A stretch of 15,559 bases of DNA from CAZTZY01 sp964617765. GTDB lineage: Bacteria > Pseudomonadota > Gammaproteobacteria > Pseudomonadales > DT-91. The DNA is taken from NCBI GenBank assembly GCA_964617765.1, contig CAZTZY010000070.1, forward strand, positions 1 through 15,559. The letters run 5' to 3'. Positions 1 through 7,946 of this stretch are shown here, piece after piece. Each line of letters opens with the position of its first letter. Position 1 is the stretch's first letter. The translations under genes were made by a program, and so were the position numbers. The notes beneath the pieces are model-generated. The model did no database searches. It was not told the origin of the DNA and saw nothing but the letters and a program-made list of their open reading frames with translations.

Positions 1-90
1 CATTTATCAATAGGGATAACAATTGCTTCTATTGAAACGCAGAATAACTGTCATTTCGGACGCAGTGAAAAATCTTACACGTTGAGTTGA
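1..90 (+). CDS. Possible 3' end of a gene entering from the left edge
   Basis: Frame 1 is open from the first base to a TGA at 88-90, giving 29 codons with no visible start. The first part reads HLSIGITIASIETQNN. The last 13 residues (CHFGRSEKSYTLS) are encoded by the repeat-like block that begins near position 49. If the frame is real, the gene lies mostly outside the window and its C-terminus has been replaced or extended by repeat DNA. It would converge on the autotransporter gene. The stretch is short enough to be open by chance. I do not recognise the protein. Confidence 0.2.
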   Translation, partial: HLSIGITIASIETQNNCHFGRSEKSYTLS

Positions 91-143
91 ACAAGTTCAT
101 TTTCGGAGCCTGCCCTGAGCCCGTGAAGGGTTCAGAGGGGCAG
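49..143. repeat. Dispersed-repeat-like intergenic block with REP-type hairpin
   Basis: Two pieces resemble short repeats scattered through many bacterial genomes. The first is TGTCATTTCGGACGCAGTGA followed by an AAATCT tail (49-75). The second is GAGCCTGCCCTGAGCCCGTG followed by AAGGGTTC (106-133). The second piece can fold: CTGCCCT (110-116) pairs with GGGGCAG (137-143), and an inner CCC/GGG stem (120-122 with 128-130) closes a GTGAA loop. A direct repeat TTCAGAG occurs at 131-137 and 154-160. The block lies just downstream of the autotransporter stop codon, so it could protect that transcript's 3' end. Neither strand has a T-run after the hairpin, so it is not a classical intrinsic terminator. 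The copy number in the genome cannot be judged from this window. Confidence 0.45.
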
Positions 144-165
144 TCAGGAGTTATTCAGAGTTCCC

Positions 166-1983
166 CTAGATTTCCCAGCGCCACCCTGCGGTATATTGCA
201 GTTGATTCAGGTTGTCATAACCCTCCGTACTTTGAATGTTAATAAATCCGGCATTACCGTTTTTTAGTTGAAAGTTAAAGCCTGCGCCAAGAATGAAATA
301 TTGCTTATCGATATCGTTAGTGGTCAGGTTGAATCCTGCATCAGTAGCGATATTGCCAGCAAATCGGCCTGTAACAACATTGGCGCTGTCTTCAAATTCC
401 TCTACTGCGTGAAGACTGATTAATGGAATGATGACGCCTTGAGGCGTGGCAAATACATATTGAACGTTAGTGCCAAACTTTACGGTGCTTGATTCCCGTT
501 TCTGGTCACTTATGCTTAATGCGTAGAGTGCGCCTGCCCCAGTACTTGATGGAGTTTCTTCATAAGCATCAGTTTTAAGAGTGGATTGATTTAGCTGGAT
601 AAAAGGAATAATTCCCCATGCATCTTGATTCCATTGATAACCGGCACCCAGAGAGAAAGTGCTTTGTGAGCCATCAAATTCAGAGCTGTAGGTTTGAACA
701 AAATTGATAGGTATGCACGACGAACAATCTACATGGCGTTGTTGCTCATAACTATCGTTGCTGACATTCACGCTTGCATCGAAGTACCAGTTTTCTACAT
801 AGTAGCTGCCATAAACGATCATGGCGATATTGTCGCTATCCAGGTCGCCAGCGTTGTTGCCATAATCAGCTGTTGATTGTGATATGTTGACTGCCGCTCC
901 TGCAATCCATTGTTCGGTAATGCGATAGTCCATTCCAAAAGTGACGGTTTGTGTATCTGCATCATGGCTGTCTTCAATAGTGTTGGCATCTTGTTGAGAT
1001 TTAATCGCAGTGCCATTCAGGAATAGGCCCAGGCGACCATATTCACTCATGTTTTTTGTCGGTTTCTCGGTGCTAGCATCATTCATCGAGAGTGAGTTTT
1101 GTGCCAGCAATGCACCCTTATCCAGCCATTGCTGGCCATCAAAAAATTGCAGGTTTACTGCATTGCCCTCATGACCATTTCTCAGCTGGTTTAATCGGGC
1201 GCGTATATTTTGAATGGAATTATTAACTGCTGCCAGACTGATATCTAACGAAACATCAGTATTTTTTGGAGTAATACGCTCGAATAAATCAATAAGCTTG
1301 AGTGCAACTTGTGATTGGGTATCGGGATTCATTAAATCAAGTAATAATTGATCGCACTGTGCCTGTATTAACGGGGTATTGCCAATCCTGTTTAAGCATG
1401 TCCAGAATGCGCCATTTATAGCATTTTCGTTAGCACTTAATCGGTCAAACTCTCCGGTATTGATCATTTGATCAAGAATAGGTTGTTTGTCCAGTTTAAA
1501 TGTACAGCTTCCGTTGGTGGGTTTTTGCGGGTCTTTTCCGCAGGTCATTTTCATGGCTGTTGTAAAGCCAGAGTTCAGTAACTGGCAATTAGCTGAAGGG
1601 GTGTAGTTGTTGGCAATGTTGCCTGTGTCTATAGCGCAATTAAAACTAAAAACAGGTTCGCCAGCCACTTGAGTGCCGCTGCTCAGGGTGCAGTTAGCGG
1701 CAAGCGGATTTGATATATCTGGAATGCATGTCGAAGTGATAGATGCAGGTAAGGTATTTGCGCCACCCAAATCTAATAAGTCATAGATGCTGCTGGCTAA
1801 GTCATTTAAGGGTTTCAGGGGTAAGTTGACATTGGATGGCTTGCAAAATTCCAGATTAAGGATGGGATTGGTTTGGCAGTCGAACTGTACATCTTCTGCA
1901 TGGGCATTTGAGTTGCCCAAAAACATAAAAAACAGGCAACAGACGAGGTGAGGTATTTTCAAAAAAACGGATAAATGTTTCAT
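166..1983 (-). CDS. Outer-membrane autotransporter, cysteine-rich passenger
   Basis: This is a predicted 605-residue type V secretion-type protein. Residues 1-29 look like a Sec signal peptide, with a hydrophobic core and an AHA cleavage site before E30. Residues 30 to about 310 form the passenger. The remainder, from about NMSEYGRLGLFLNG, alternates polar and aromatic strands as in an autotransporter beta-barrel and ends in GWRWEI. The terminal residue is Ile, whereas most outer-membrane proteins end in Phe or Trp. The passenger is oddly short, looks helical rather than beta-helical in its second half, and has ten cysteines (36, 47, 86, 98, 116, 133, 148, 160, 196, 210). Two more sit in a barrel loop (C420, C423). 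An AGGA/GAGG ribosome site (complement of 1993-1997) lies about 10 bases upstream of the ATG and supports this start. The gene stands alone and is divergent from typA. The barrel assignment is fairly secure. The passenger's function is unknown. Confidence 0.8.
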   Translation of the reverse strand: MKHLSVFLKIPHLVCCLFFMFLGNSNAHAEDVQFDCQTNPILNLEFCKPSNVNLPLKPLNDLASSIYDLLDLGGANTLPASITSTCIPDISNPLAANCTLSSGTQVAGEPVFSFNCAIDTGNIANNYTPSANCQLLNSGFTTAMKMTCGKDPQKPTNGSCTFKLDKQPILDQMINTGEFDRLSANENAINGAFWTCLNRIGNTPLIQAQCDQLLLDLMNPDTQSQVALKLIDLFERITPKNTDVSLDISLAAVNNSIQNIRARLNQLRNGHEGNAVNLQFFDGQQWLDKGALLAQNSLSMNDASTEKPTKNMSEYGRLGLFLNGTAIKSQQDANTIEDSHDADTQTVTFGMDYRITEQWIAGAAVNISQSTADYGNNAGDLDSDNIAMIVYGSYYVENWYFDASVNVSNDSYEQQRHVDCSSCIPINFVQTYSSEFDGSQSTFSLGAGYQWNQDAWGIIPFIQLNQSTLKTDAYEETPSSTGAGALYALSISDQKRESSTVKFGTNVQYVFATPQGVIIPLISLHAVEEFEDSANVVTGRFAGNIATDAGFNLTTNDIDKQYFILGAGFNFQLKNGNAGFINIQSTEGYDNLNQLQYTAGWRWEI

Positions 1984-2361
1984 GCAATTAAATCCTCATT
2001 GTTTTGCTAATGAAACCATTTCATGGGTCGATAACTATGCCCCATTGGATCAGCTCAAAGTTAGCAATAATGTACAGTGCTTATTAAATCGGGGGTTTCT
2101 ATATCCCATACTTTACCATTACAGAAGTTATTATAGGTACATATACATATGCAATATCTACGTGAAATCATAATTATAATTAAGGCCATCCCTAAAAATC
2201 GTATATTCCCTTAACAACTATGTGCTCGAATCCTTTTTTACTGGTGTAAACGGCAGTTCTGCGCGCGGTGCTTCCTTGCTCCCCCTGAGCAATCCTGATT
2301 TTTTGGGGTGCTATTAAATTGAAATAGTCGAAATCCCGCACAATATATTTAATCTTAAAAA

Positions 2362-2397
2362 ATTAATGGATTGAATGATGGCATTAATGGCCATTAA
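2362..2397. promoter_or_regulatory. Candidate operator: spaced ATTAATGG half-sites
   Basis: ATTAATGG occurs at 2362-2369 and again at 2383-2390, exactly 21 bases (two helical turns) apart. The second copy runs directly into an inverted copy, forming the perfect 14-base palindrome TTAATGGCCATTAA (2384-2397). Three half-sites on one helix face are typical of a cooperative regulator site. It lies about 245 bases ahead of typA and about 380 bases ahead of the autotransporter start, so the target gene is unclear. AT-rich DNA produces such repeats by chance fairly often. Confidence 0.3.
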
Positions 2398-2593
2398 GTA
2401 TTGCCCAAAGTTAATTTATTGTTATTTTTATGTGAATAAAAACAACAAGTTAATATATTTTCTATGAAAGACTGCCAGAGATAGGTGCTACGAAGACACG
2501 GTATTGGCTCAATGGGTGTAATAATAAATCCCCACTGGTTTTTATTTGTACAAGCCTGAACCTATTGTCATGGGTTTATTAGGTCATCTCGAG

Positions 2594-2599
2594 TATAAT
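2594..2599 (+). promoter_or_regulatory. Probable -10 box of the typA promoter
   Basis: A perfect TATAAT lies 43 bases before the typA GTG start. This would put the transcript start near 2606 and give a leader of about 37 bases. No good -35 is present at 16-18 bases: the hexamer at 2571-2576 is TGGGTT, and TTGTCA at 2565-2570 is 23 bases away, which is too far. The promoter may be weak or need an activator. Confidence 0.4.
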
Positions 2600-2642
2600 C
2601 CGCGCCAAATTTTCAAGACTCTTTAACAATAGGTATCCACTC

Positions 2643-4451
2643 GTGATCGAGAAACGTAGAAATATTGCCATTATCGCCCATGTTGACCACGGTAAAACTA
2701 CTCTGGTCGATCAACTTCTTTCCCAATCAGGCACTCTGGATCGTCGAGATCAAGGCACTGAGCGCATCATGGATTCCAATGATCAGGAAAAAGAGCGGGG
2801 AATTACCATCCTTGCCAAAAATACGGCCATCAAATGGAATGATTACGCAATTAATATCGTTGATACCCCGGGTCATGCCGATTTTGGTGGTGAAGTTGAG
2901 CGGGTTATGTCGATGGTTGATTCGGTTTGTTTGTTGGTCGATGCGGTGGATGGGCCGATGCCACAGACACGTTTCGTGACACAAAAAGCGTTCCAGCAAG
3001 GTTTGCGTCCCATTGTTGTTATCAACAAAATTGACCGTCCTGGTGCGCGTCCTGATTGGGTAATGGATCAGGTGTTTGATCTTTTTGACCGTTTGGGAGC
3101 TACCGATGAGCAACTCGACTTCCCTGTTATTTATACTTCAGCCATTAACGGTATTGCCGGCACTGATCCCGACAATATGGCGGCGGACATGACGCCATTA
3201 TTCCAGATGATTATTGATGAAGTGCCAGCTCCAGCAGTCAATAGCGATGGCCCATTCCAGATGCAGATTTCCGCGCTGGATTATAATAGTTATGTTGGCG
3301 TTATCGGAGTCGGTCGTATTACGCGTGGCAAGTTGATTCCTAACCAGCAAGTTGTGGTAGTTGATGCTGAGGGTAAAACCCGCAAGGCCAAAGTATTGCA
3401 GGTAATGGGTTATCACGGCCTTGAGCGTGTTGAAGTGCCAGAAGCAACTGCCGGTGATATCGTTTGTGTAACAGGTATCGCCCCCTTGGGTATTTCAGAC
3501 ACATTGTGTGACCCTGACAATATTGAAGCCATGCCACCCTTGTTAGTGGATGAGCCAACGGTGAGTATGACCTTCATGGTGAACAACTCACCCTTTGCTG
3601 GTCAGGAAGGCAAATTGGTGACCTCGCGTAATATCAAGGATCGCCTCGAACAAGAGCTTATCCATAACGTGGCTCTGCGTGTTAAGCCAGGTGACAGTGC
3701 CGATAAATTCATTGTTTCGGGTCGCGGCGAATTGCATTTGTCAGTATTGATTGAAACCATGCGTCGTGAAGGTTTCGAGATGGGTGTATCGCGCCCTGAA
3801 GTTATCCAGAAAGTGGTGGATGGCGTGACTCAGGAGCCCTATGAATTACTGATGATCGATGTAGAGGAACAGCATCAGGGTAAAATCATGGAAGAAATGG
3901 GCTTGCGTAAGGCCTTAATGAGTAATATGGAATTGGATGGCAAAGGCCGTGTAAAAATGGAATTTATGATTCCTTCACGGGGCTTAATTGGCTTTCGTGG
4001 CATGTTTTTAACCATGACATCAGGCTCTGGCATTATGTCATCAATTTTTGATCATTACGGTCAAGTGGCACAAGGAGAAGTCGCTAAACGTCAGAATGGC
4101 GTGTTGATTTCGATGGTTGCCGGCAAGACACTGGCGTTTGGTTTGTTCGGTTTGCAAGATCGTGGTCGAATGTTTCTAGGCCCTGGTGTAGAAGTATACG
4201 AAGGCCAGATTGTGGGTATCCATTCGCGCAATAATGATCTGGTGGTAAATCCTACCAAAGGCAAGCAGCTGACCAATATGCGTGCATCCGGTACTGATGA
4301 AGCGTTGACGTTATCACCGCCGATCAAGCAGACTCTGGAGCAAGCTTTGGAATTTATTGAAGAAGATGAATTGGTTGAGGTAACACCATTATCGATTCGG
4401 GTGCGTAAAAAGCTGTTAACAGAAAATGATCGCAAGCGCGCATCGCGTTAA
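2643..4451 (+). CDS. typA: Ribosome-associated translational GTPase TypA/BipA
   Basis: TypA is a translation-factor GTPase related to EF-G and LepA that binds the ribosome and supports 50S assembly, cold growth and stress adaptation. At 602 residues it is close to the roughly 607 of E. coli BipA. All GTP-binding motifs are present: G1 AHVDHGKT (12-19), the switch I RGITI (52-56), G3 DTPGH (74-78), G4 NKID (128-131) and G5 SAI (166-168). These are followed by the EF-Tu-like beta-barrel, the EF-G domain III/V-like regions and the family's conserved C-terminal domain. Translation starts at GTG, with AGG (2631-2633) as a modest ribosome site. dtd follows after 11 bases, so the two are probably co-transcribed. 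Nothing is missing or truncated. Confidence 0.97.
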   Translation: MIEKRRNIAIIAHVDHGKTTLVDQLLSQSGTLDRRDQGTERIMDSNDQEKERGITILAKNTAIKWNDYAINIVDTPGHADFGGEVERVMSMVDSVCLLVDAVDGPMPQTRFVTQKAFQQGLRPIVVINKIDRPGARPDWVMDQVFDLFDRLGATDEQLDFPVIYTSAINGIAGTDPDNMAADMTPLFQMIIDEVPAPAVNSDGPFQMQISALDYNSYVGVIGVGRITRGKLIPNQQVVVVDAEGKTRKAKVLQVMGYHGLERVEVPEATAGDIVCVTGIAPLGISDTLCDPDNIEAMPPLLVDEPTVSMTFMVNNSPFAGQEGKLVTSRNIKDRLEQELIHNVALRVKPGDSADKFIVSGRGELHLSVLIETMRREGFEMGVSRPEVIQKVVDGVTQEPYELLMIDVEEQHQGKIMEEMGLRKALMSNMELDGKGRVKMEFMIPSRGLIGFRGMFLTMTSGSGIMSSIFDHYGQVAQGEVAKRQNGVLISMVAGKTLAFGLFGLQDRGRMFLGPGVEVYEGQIVGIHSRNNDLVVNPTKGKQLTNMRASGTDEALTLSPPIKQTLEQALEFIEEDELVEVTPLSIRVRKKLLTENDRKRASR

Positions 4452-4462
4452 TAGTTAGTTTC

Positions 4463-4909
4463 GTGCGAGCTTTGATTCAACGAGTAAGCCATGCTTCTGT
4501 GGCTGTTGATGAAAAGCTTTCAGGAAGCATTGAAAAAGGCTTGTTGGTATTTCTGGGCGTAGCACACGCTGATAATGAACAGATTGCCGACAAGCTCCTC
4601 CATAAAATCCTGCATTACCGAATTTTCCCGGATGACAATGGCAAGATGAACCGAAATGTACAGGAAGCCCAGGGAGGCTTGCTGATTGTTTCACAGTTCA
4701 CATTGATGGCAGAAACTGATAAAGGATTGCGTCCCGGATTTTCTTTGGCCGCTACTCCCGCTGAGGCAGAACGGCTATATGATTATTTTGTGAATGCAGC
4801 ACGCGCCGGTTACAAGATTGATAAAATTGCTACCGGTCAATTTGCTGCAAATATGCAGGTATCCCTGCTTAATGATGGCCCTGTTACTTTTTTACTGGAA
4901 TCCATTTAG
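4463..4909 (+). CDS. dtd: D-aminoacyl-tRNA deacylase Dtd
   Basis: Dtd hydrolyses D-amino acids, and glycine mischarged on tRNA-Ala, off tRNA, keeping them out of protein synthesis in the cytoplasm. The 148-residue length fits the family (about 145). The N-terminal MRALIQRVSHASV is typical. The two active-site signatures are intact: SQFTL at 77-81 and NDGPVT at 137-142, which carries the Gly-cisPro pair (G139-P140). The start is GTG with no clear Shine-Dalgarno sequence. It begins 11 bases after the typA stop, so it probably depends on ribosomes from typA. The last 26 bases overlap the convergent RND permease gene, so there is no room for a terminator between them. Confidence 0.95.
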   Translation: MRALIQRVSHASVAVDEKLSGSIEKGLLVFLGVAHADNEQIADKLLHKILHYRIFPDDNGKMNRNVQEAQGGLLIVSQFTLMAETDKGLRPGFSLAATPAEAERLYDYFVNAARAGYKIDKIATGQFAANMQVSLLNDGPVTFLLESI

Positions 4910-7900
4910 CATTTTCCAGGGTCCAATTTTTGATATCCTGAGAAATCATATAAAGGCACGGCACCAGAAACAGGGTCATTATTGCAGCAAAGACAACGCC
5001 ACAACCAATAGAAATGGCTAATGGAATCAGGAATTGTGTTTCCCAACTATTGCCGGCTATGGTCGGGAATACACCTGCAAAAGTAGTGATGGTAGTCAGC
5101 ATAATGGGGCGGAAACGGTCTGAGCCCGCTTTTAAGATTGTGCTGGTCAGATCTTCCCCTGCTTTAACGCGATCATTGATAAAAAAGATAATAACCATGT
5201 TGTTATTCACCACAATGCCACTTACGGCAATCATACCGGCCAGTGACCATAATGTGAGTTGATGCCCAAATAAAAGATGGCCTAACAATGCACCTATAAT
5301 GCCAAAAGGTATGGCTGTAAAAATCATGAATGGCTGGTAATAAGAATTTAAAAATACAGAAAGCAAAATAAACATTGCCATTAATGAGAGTATGAAAGAA
5401 ACGCCCAGATAGTTTTTTATTGTAATTTCAGATTCCATGGCGCCGGTAATTTTCCATCCCACTCCCGGATATTGCTGTTCAATGCTTTGCAAGAAATCAT
5501 TTTTTACTTTGGCCAGAAGTTCGGATTGATTGGTGCTATTTTCATCCAAAGTAGCAGAAACGGTAGAGATATTTTGCCCATCAATATGCAGAATATTGCC
5601 AGGGCTTTTTTCAAAACCGACTATGGCTATTGTGGATAATGGTACGGTATTTAGAGGGTTGATCTGGATGGGCAGGTTTTCCAGTTGCCAAAGAGAAGTG
5701 CTTTCTTCATTGGGCAATTTTAATACGATGGATTCGCCATTCAGGCTTTGCAGGTTCGAACCTTCAAGTGCCATGTAAATCTGTGTAGATAAGCTCTGTG
5801 TGTTGAGGCCCAAATCAAACGCTTCCGGCTTCAAGGTCAGGGTGATTTGTTCCTGGCTCTGTGAAAAAGTATCGCTGCTGCCTATTACGCCTTTATACGC
5901 TTTTAATTGGGCTTTTAATGCGCTAGATGCTTTTTCTAGCATATTTACATCGTTAGATAATAATAAGAGATTAAAGGCACCTGGTTCAACCTGAACTGTT
6001 GAATTAAATGACAGTGCAGTGGAATTGGCTATTGCGCCAGTTTTTTCTTTCCAGCGTTGCATAATGGTTTTGCTATCAATTTTTCTTTCGCCTGAAGATG
6101 CCAGGCTTAAATAAACTTCACCGTGAATGGCATTACTGGCAGTAAATGTGCGTACCAGAATTATTTGCTCGGTACCAAATTCTTTATAAAGCTCCTGTTG
6201 TAAGTCTAAAGCCGCCCATTCCATTCTTTTAACAGCATTTTTTGTTCTATCAATATCGTCATAATCTGGAAAACTCACTGTGCCAGTGGCAATTTCAGTT
6301 TCAATATCAGAGAGAAAATGTACTTTTATCGTTCCTGAAAATATAAGACTAACACTGATAATGAATAGCGATGTACATATGGCTAGCATTCCATATCGCC
6401 ATTTTAGTGCATAAACTAAAATGGGTTGATAATACTTTAAAATGAAACTGTCCATTTTTTCTGCAATGGAATACCCCAGAGAGGAATTGGGTTTATCTAT
6501 TTTATAATGAGCCAGATGTGTCGGTAAAACCAGCAACGCTTCTATTAATGAGGCAATGAGGATAGCAATCACAATCAGTGGAAGTGGTTGCATCAGTTTG
6601 CCTTCACTGCCGGGTAAAAACAGCAAAGGTATGAACATGAGTACGGTTGTACTCACTGCAAAAATAACTGTTGTAGCCACTTTTTTTGTGCCGCTTATTG
6701 CGCCTTCGAGCCCCGGTTTGCCCGAGCATTGGTGCCTGTAAATATTTTCACCAATAACTATGGCATCATCACAAACAATGCCTAACACAATAATCAAGCC
6801 AAATGCTGACACCATGTTGATTGATCCACCCATGAGATAAAGCCAGATCAAGCCACCGCCAAAAGCTATGGGAATATCAGCGGTAATCCAGAATGCAAGT
6901 CGAAAACGTAGCCAGATAAGGAGAATTAACGAACTGACAAAAAGCCCGCTGAAAAAATTGGTTTTCAGATAATTCATGCGGGCATTGAAGAATTGCGCAT
7001 TATCGAAAACAACAAGCAATTTCATATTGGCAGGTAAGTTATTTTGACTTTCATCAACATAGCGATGAACAATCTCCGAAATTTCAAAAAGATCAGTATT
7101 GGTACCTTGATATATACTGATAGCGACAGAAGGTTCACCATTGACACTCGCTTCGAGATTGGAATACTCCTCGTGAATGGTGGCAATATCCCTGAGACGT
7201 AATTGAGTGCCGTCAGGCAGTGAACGAATAATGGTATTTCCAAGCTCAATGATGTTGTTATATTCAGTACTGACAATCACTGAAGATATGCCTTTATGAG
7301 AGGATATCTCGCCTGTAGGAATGCTTAAGCCGTTTTGCCGTAAAACATTGGCGATTTCCGCCAGGCTGATTTGATATTGTTGAAGTTGAATTTGAGAAAC
7401 GTCAACAGCTATTTGGTGAGATTTGGCTTCAATGATCTTGATCTTGCTGATACCGCGTGATTTCAGATCATCTACAACATTGTTTGCGGTATCGAATAAA
7501 CTCTTATAGTCAACCAAACCTGAAACGCTAAGGCGCGTAATCATCACATCTTTCAATGTATTGATAATCAGCGGCTTTGTCGATTGAGGGGGTAGAGTTA
7601 ATAATTGTATCGCAGCGTTAATGTCAGAAATGATTTTCCCGGTATCGGATGATTTGCCTAATTCCATATTAATAACACATTGGTTACGGAGTGAACTTGA
7701 GCGTATGTGTTTGATCGAATTAATGGTTTTTATGGCGTTTTCAATCGGCGTACACAGTAAGGATTCGACCTGTGCGGGGCTTGCTCCCGGCATGCCTGAG
7801 GTAAGGGTGATGGTATTGGGTTCAATGTGCGGTATGATTTCCTTGGGTAATTCATGCGCTGCGAGAAGTCCGCCCACAATAGTCGCCAGAACCAACATAT

Positions 7901-7946
7901 TGGCGGCTATGCTGTGACGGGCAAACCATTCAATAAGGAAGTTCAT
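4884..7946 (-). CDS. RND efflux permease, HAE1/AcrB-like
   Basis: This is an inner-membrane, proton-driven exporter of the resistance-nodulation-division superfamily, expected to work as a trimer with the adaptor encoded just upstream and an outer-membrane channel encoded elsewhere. The 1020 residues show the full two-fold layout: TM1 at about 13-30, a large periplasmic loop, TM2-6 at about 330-475, TM7 near 515-535, a second periplasmic loop, and TM8-12 in the last 180 residues. The two TM4 aspartates that carry protons in AcrB are present (D393, D394 in GIVCDDAIVIGENI). The TM10 lysine of AcrB (K940) is replaced by Asn (N914 in VVNNNM), as I recall for some other HAE1 subfamilies. The ATG lies in an ATGA overlap with the adaptor stop, so translation is coupled. 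The 3' end overlaps dtd. The substrate is unknown. A closed frame and conserved motifs argue for a working pump. Confidence 0.93.
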   Translation of the reverse strand: MNFLIEWFARHSIAANMLVLATIVGGLLAAHELPKEIIPHIEPNTITLTSGMPGASPAQVESLLCTPIENAIKTINSIKHIRSSSLRNQCVINMELGKSSDTGKIISDINAAIQLLTLPPQSTKPLIINTLKDVMITRLSVSGLVDYKSLFDTANNVVDDLKSRGISKIKIIEAKSHQIAVDVSQIQLQQYQISLAEIANVLRQNGLSIPTGEISSHKGISSVIVSTEYNNIIELGNTIIRSLPDGTQLRLRDIATIHEEYSNLEASVNGEPSVAISIYQGTNTDLFEISEIVHRYVDESQNNLPANMKLLVVFDNAQFFNARMNYLKTNFFSGLFVSSLILLIWLRFRLAFWITADIPIAFGGGLIWLYLMGGSINMVSAFGLIIVLGIVCDDAIVIGENIYRHQCSGKPGLEGAISGTKKVATTVIFAVSTTVLMFIPLLFLPGSEGKLMQPLPLIVIAILIASLIEALLVLPTHLAHYKIDKPNSSLGYSIAEKMDSFILKYYQPILVYALKWRYGMLAICTSLFIISVSLIFSGTIKVHFLSDIETEIATGTVSFPDYDDIDRTKNAVKRMEWAALDLQQELYKEFGTEQIILVRTFTASNAIHGEVYLSLASSGERKIDSKTIMQRWKEKTGAIANSTALSFNSTVQVEPGAFNLLLLSNDVNMLEKASSALKAQLKAYKGVIGSSDTFSQSQEQITLTLKPEAFDLGLNTQSLSTQIYMALEGSNLQSLNGESIVLKLPNEESTSLWQLENLPIQINPLNTVPLSTIAIVGFEKSPGNILHIDGQNISTVSATLDENSTNQSELLAKVKNDFLQSIEQQYPGVGWKITGAMESEITIKNYLGVSFILSLMAMFILLSVFLNSYYQPFMIFTAIPFGIIGALLGHLLFGHQLTLWSLAGMIAVSGIVVNNNMVIIFFINDRVKAGEDLTSTILKAGSDRFRPIMLTTITTFAGVFPTIAGNSWETQFLIPLAISIGCGVVFAAIMTLFLVPCLYMISQDIKNWTLENAKWIPVKK

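Larger units (their letters stand above)
1984..2642. other. Divergent intergenic region, AT-rich, no convincing gene
   Basis: This 659-base gap separates the autotransporter gene (minus) from typA (plus). It is mostly AT-rich. It contains a perfect 12-base palindrome TAATTATAATTA (2171-2182), a TATAAT on the minus strand (complement of 2130-2135) that could serve the autotransporter although no good -35 is visible, an ATTAATGG half-site array (2362-2397), and a TATAAT just ahead of typA. A GC-richer patch at about 2247-2315 contains near-complementary GCTCCCC (2278-2284) and GGGGTGC, 20 bases apart, and I do not recognise it. Short open frames here, such as 1982-2173 plus, have no ribosome site or protein-like composition. 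Confidence 0.5.

Noticed and set aside
1982..2173. Plus-strand 63-codon frame starting antisense to the autotransporter start
   Set aside because: It has no ribosome site, an AT-driven tyrosine/isoleucine-rich composition, and a start embedded in the start region of a well-supported gene on the other strand.
2278..2312. GCTCCCC and GGGGTGC as a possible terminator
   Set aside because: The stem has a mismatch, the loop is 20 bases, and the T-run is inside the loop rather than after the stem.
2375..2467. Plus-strand 30-codon frame starting ATG ATG in the intergenic region
   Set aside because: It has no ribosome site and a Tyr/Ile/Asn-rich composition expected of AT-rich noncoding DNA.
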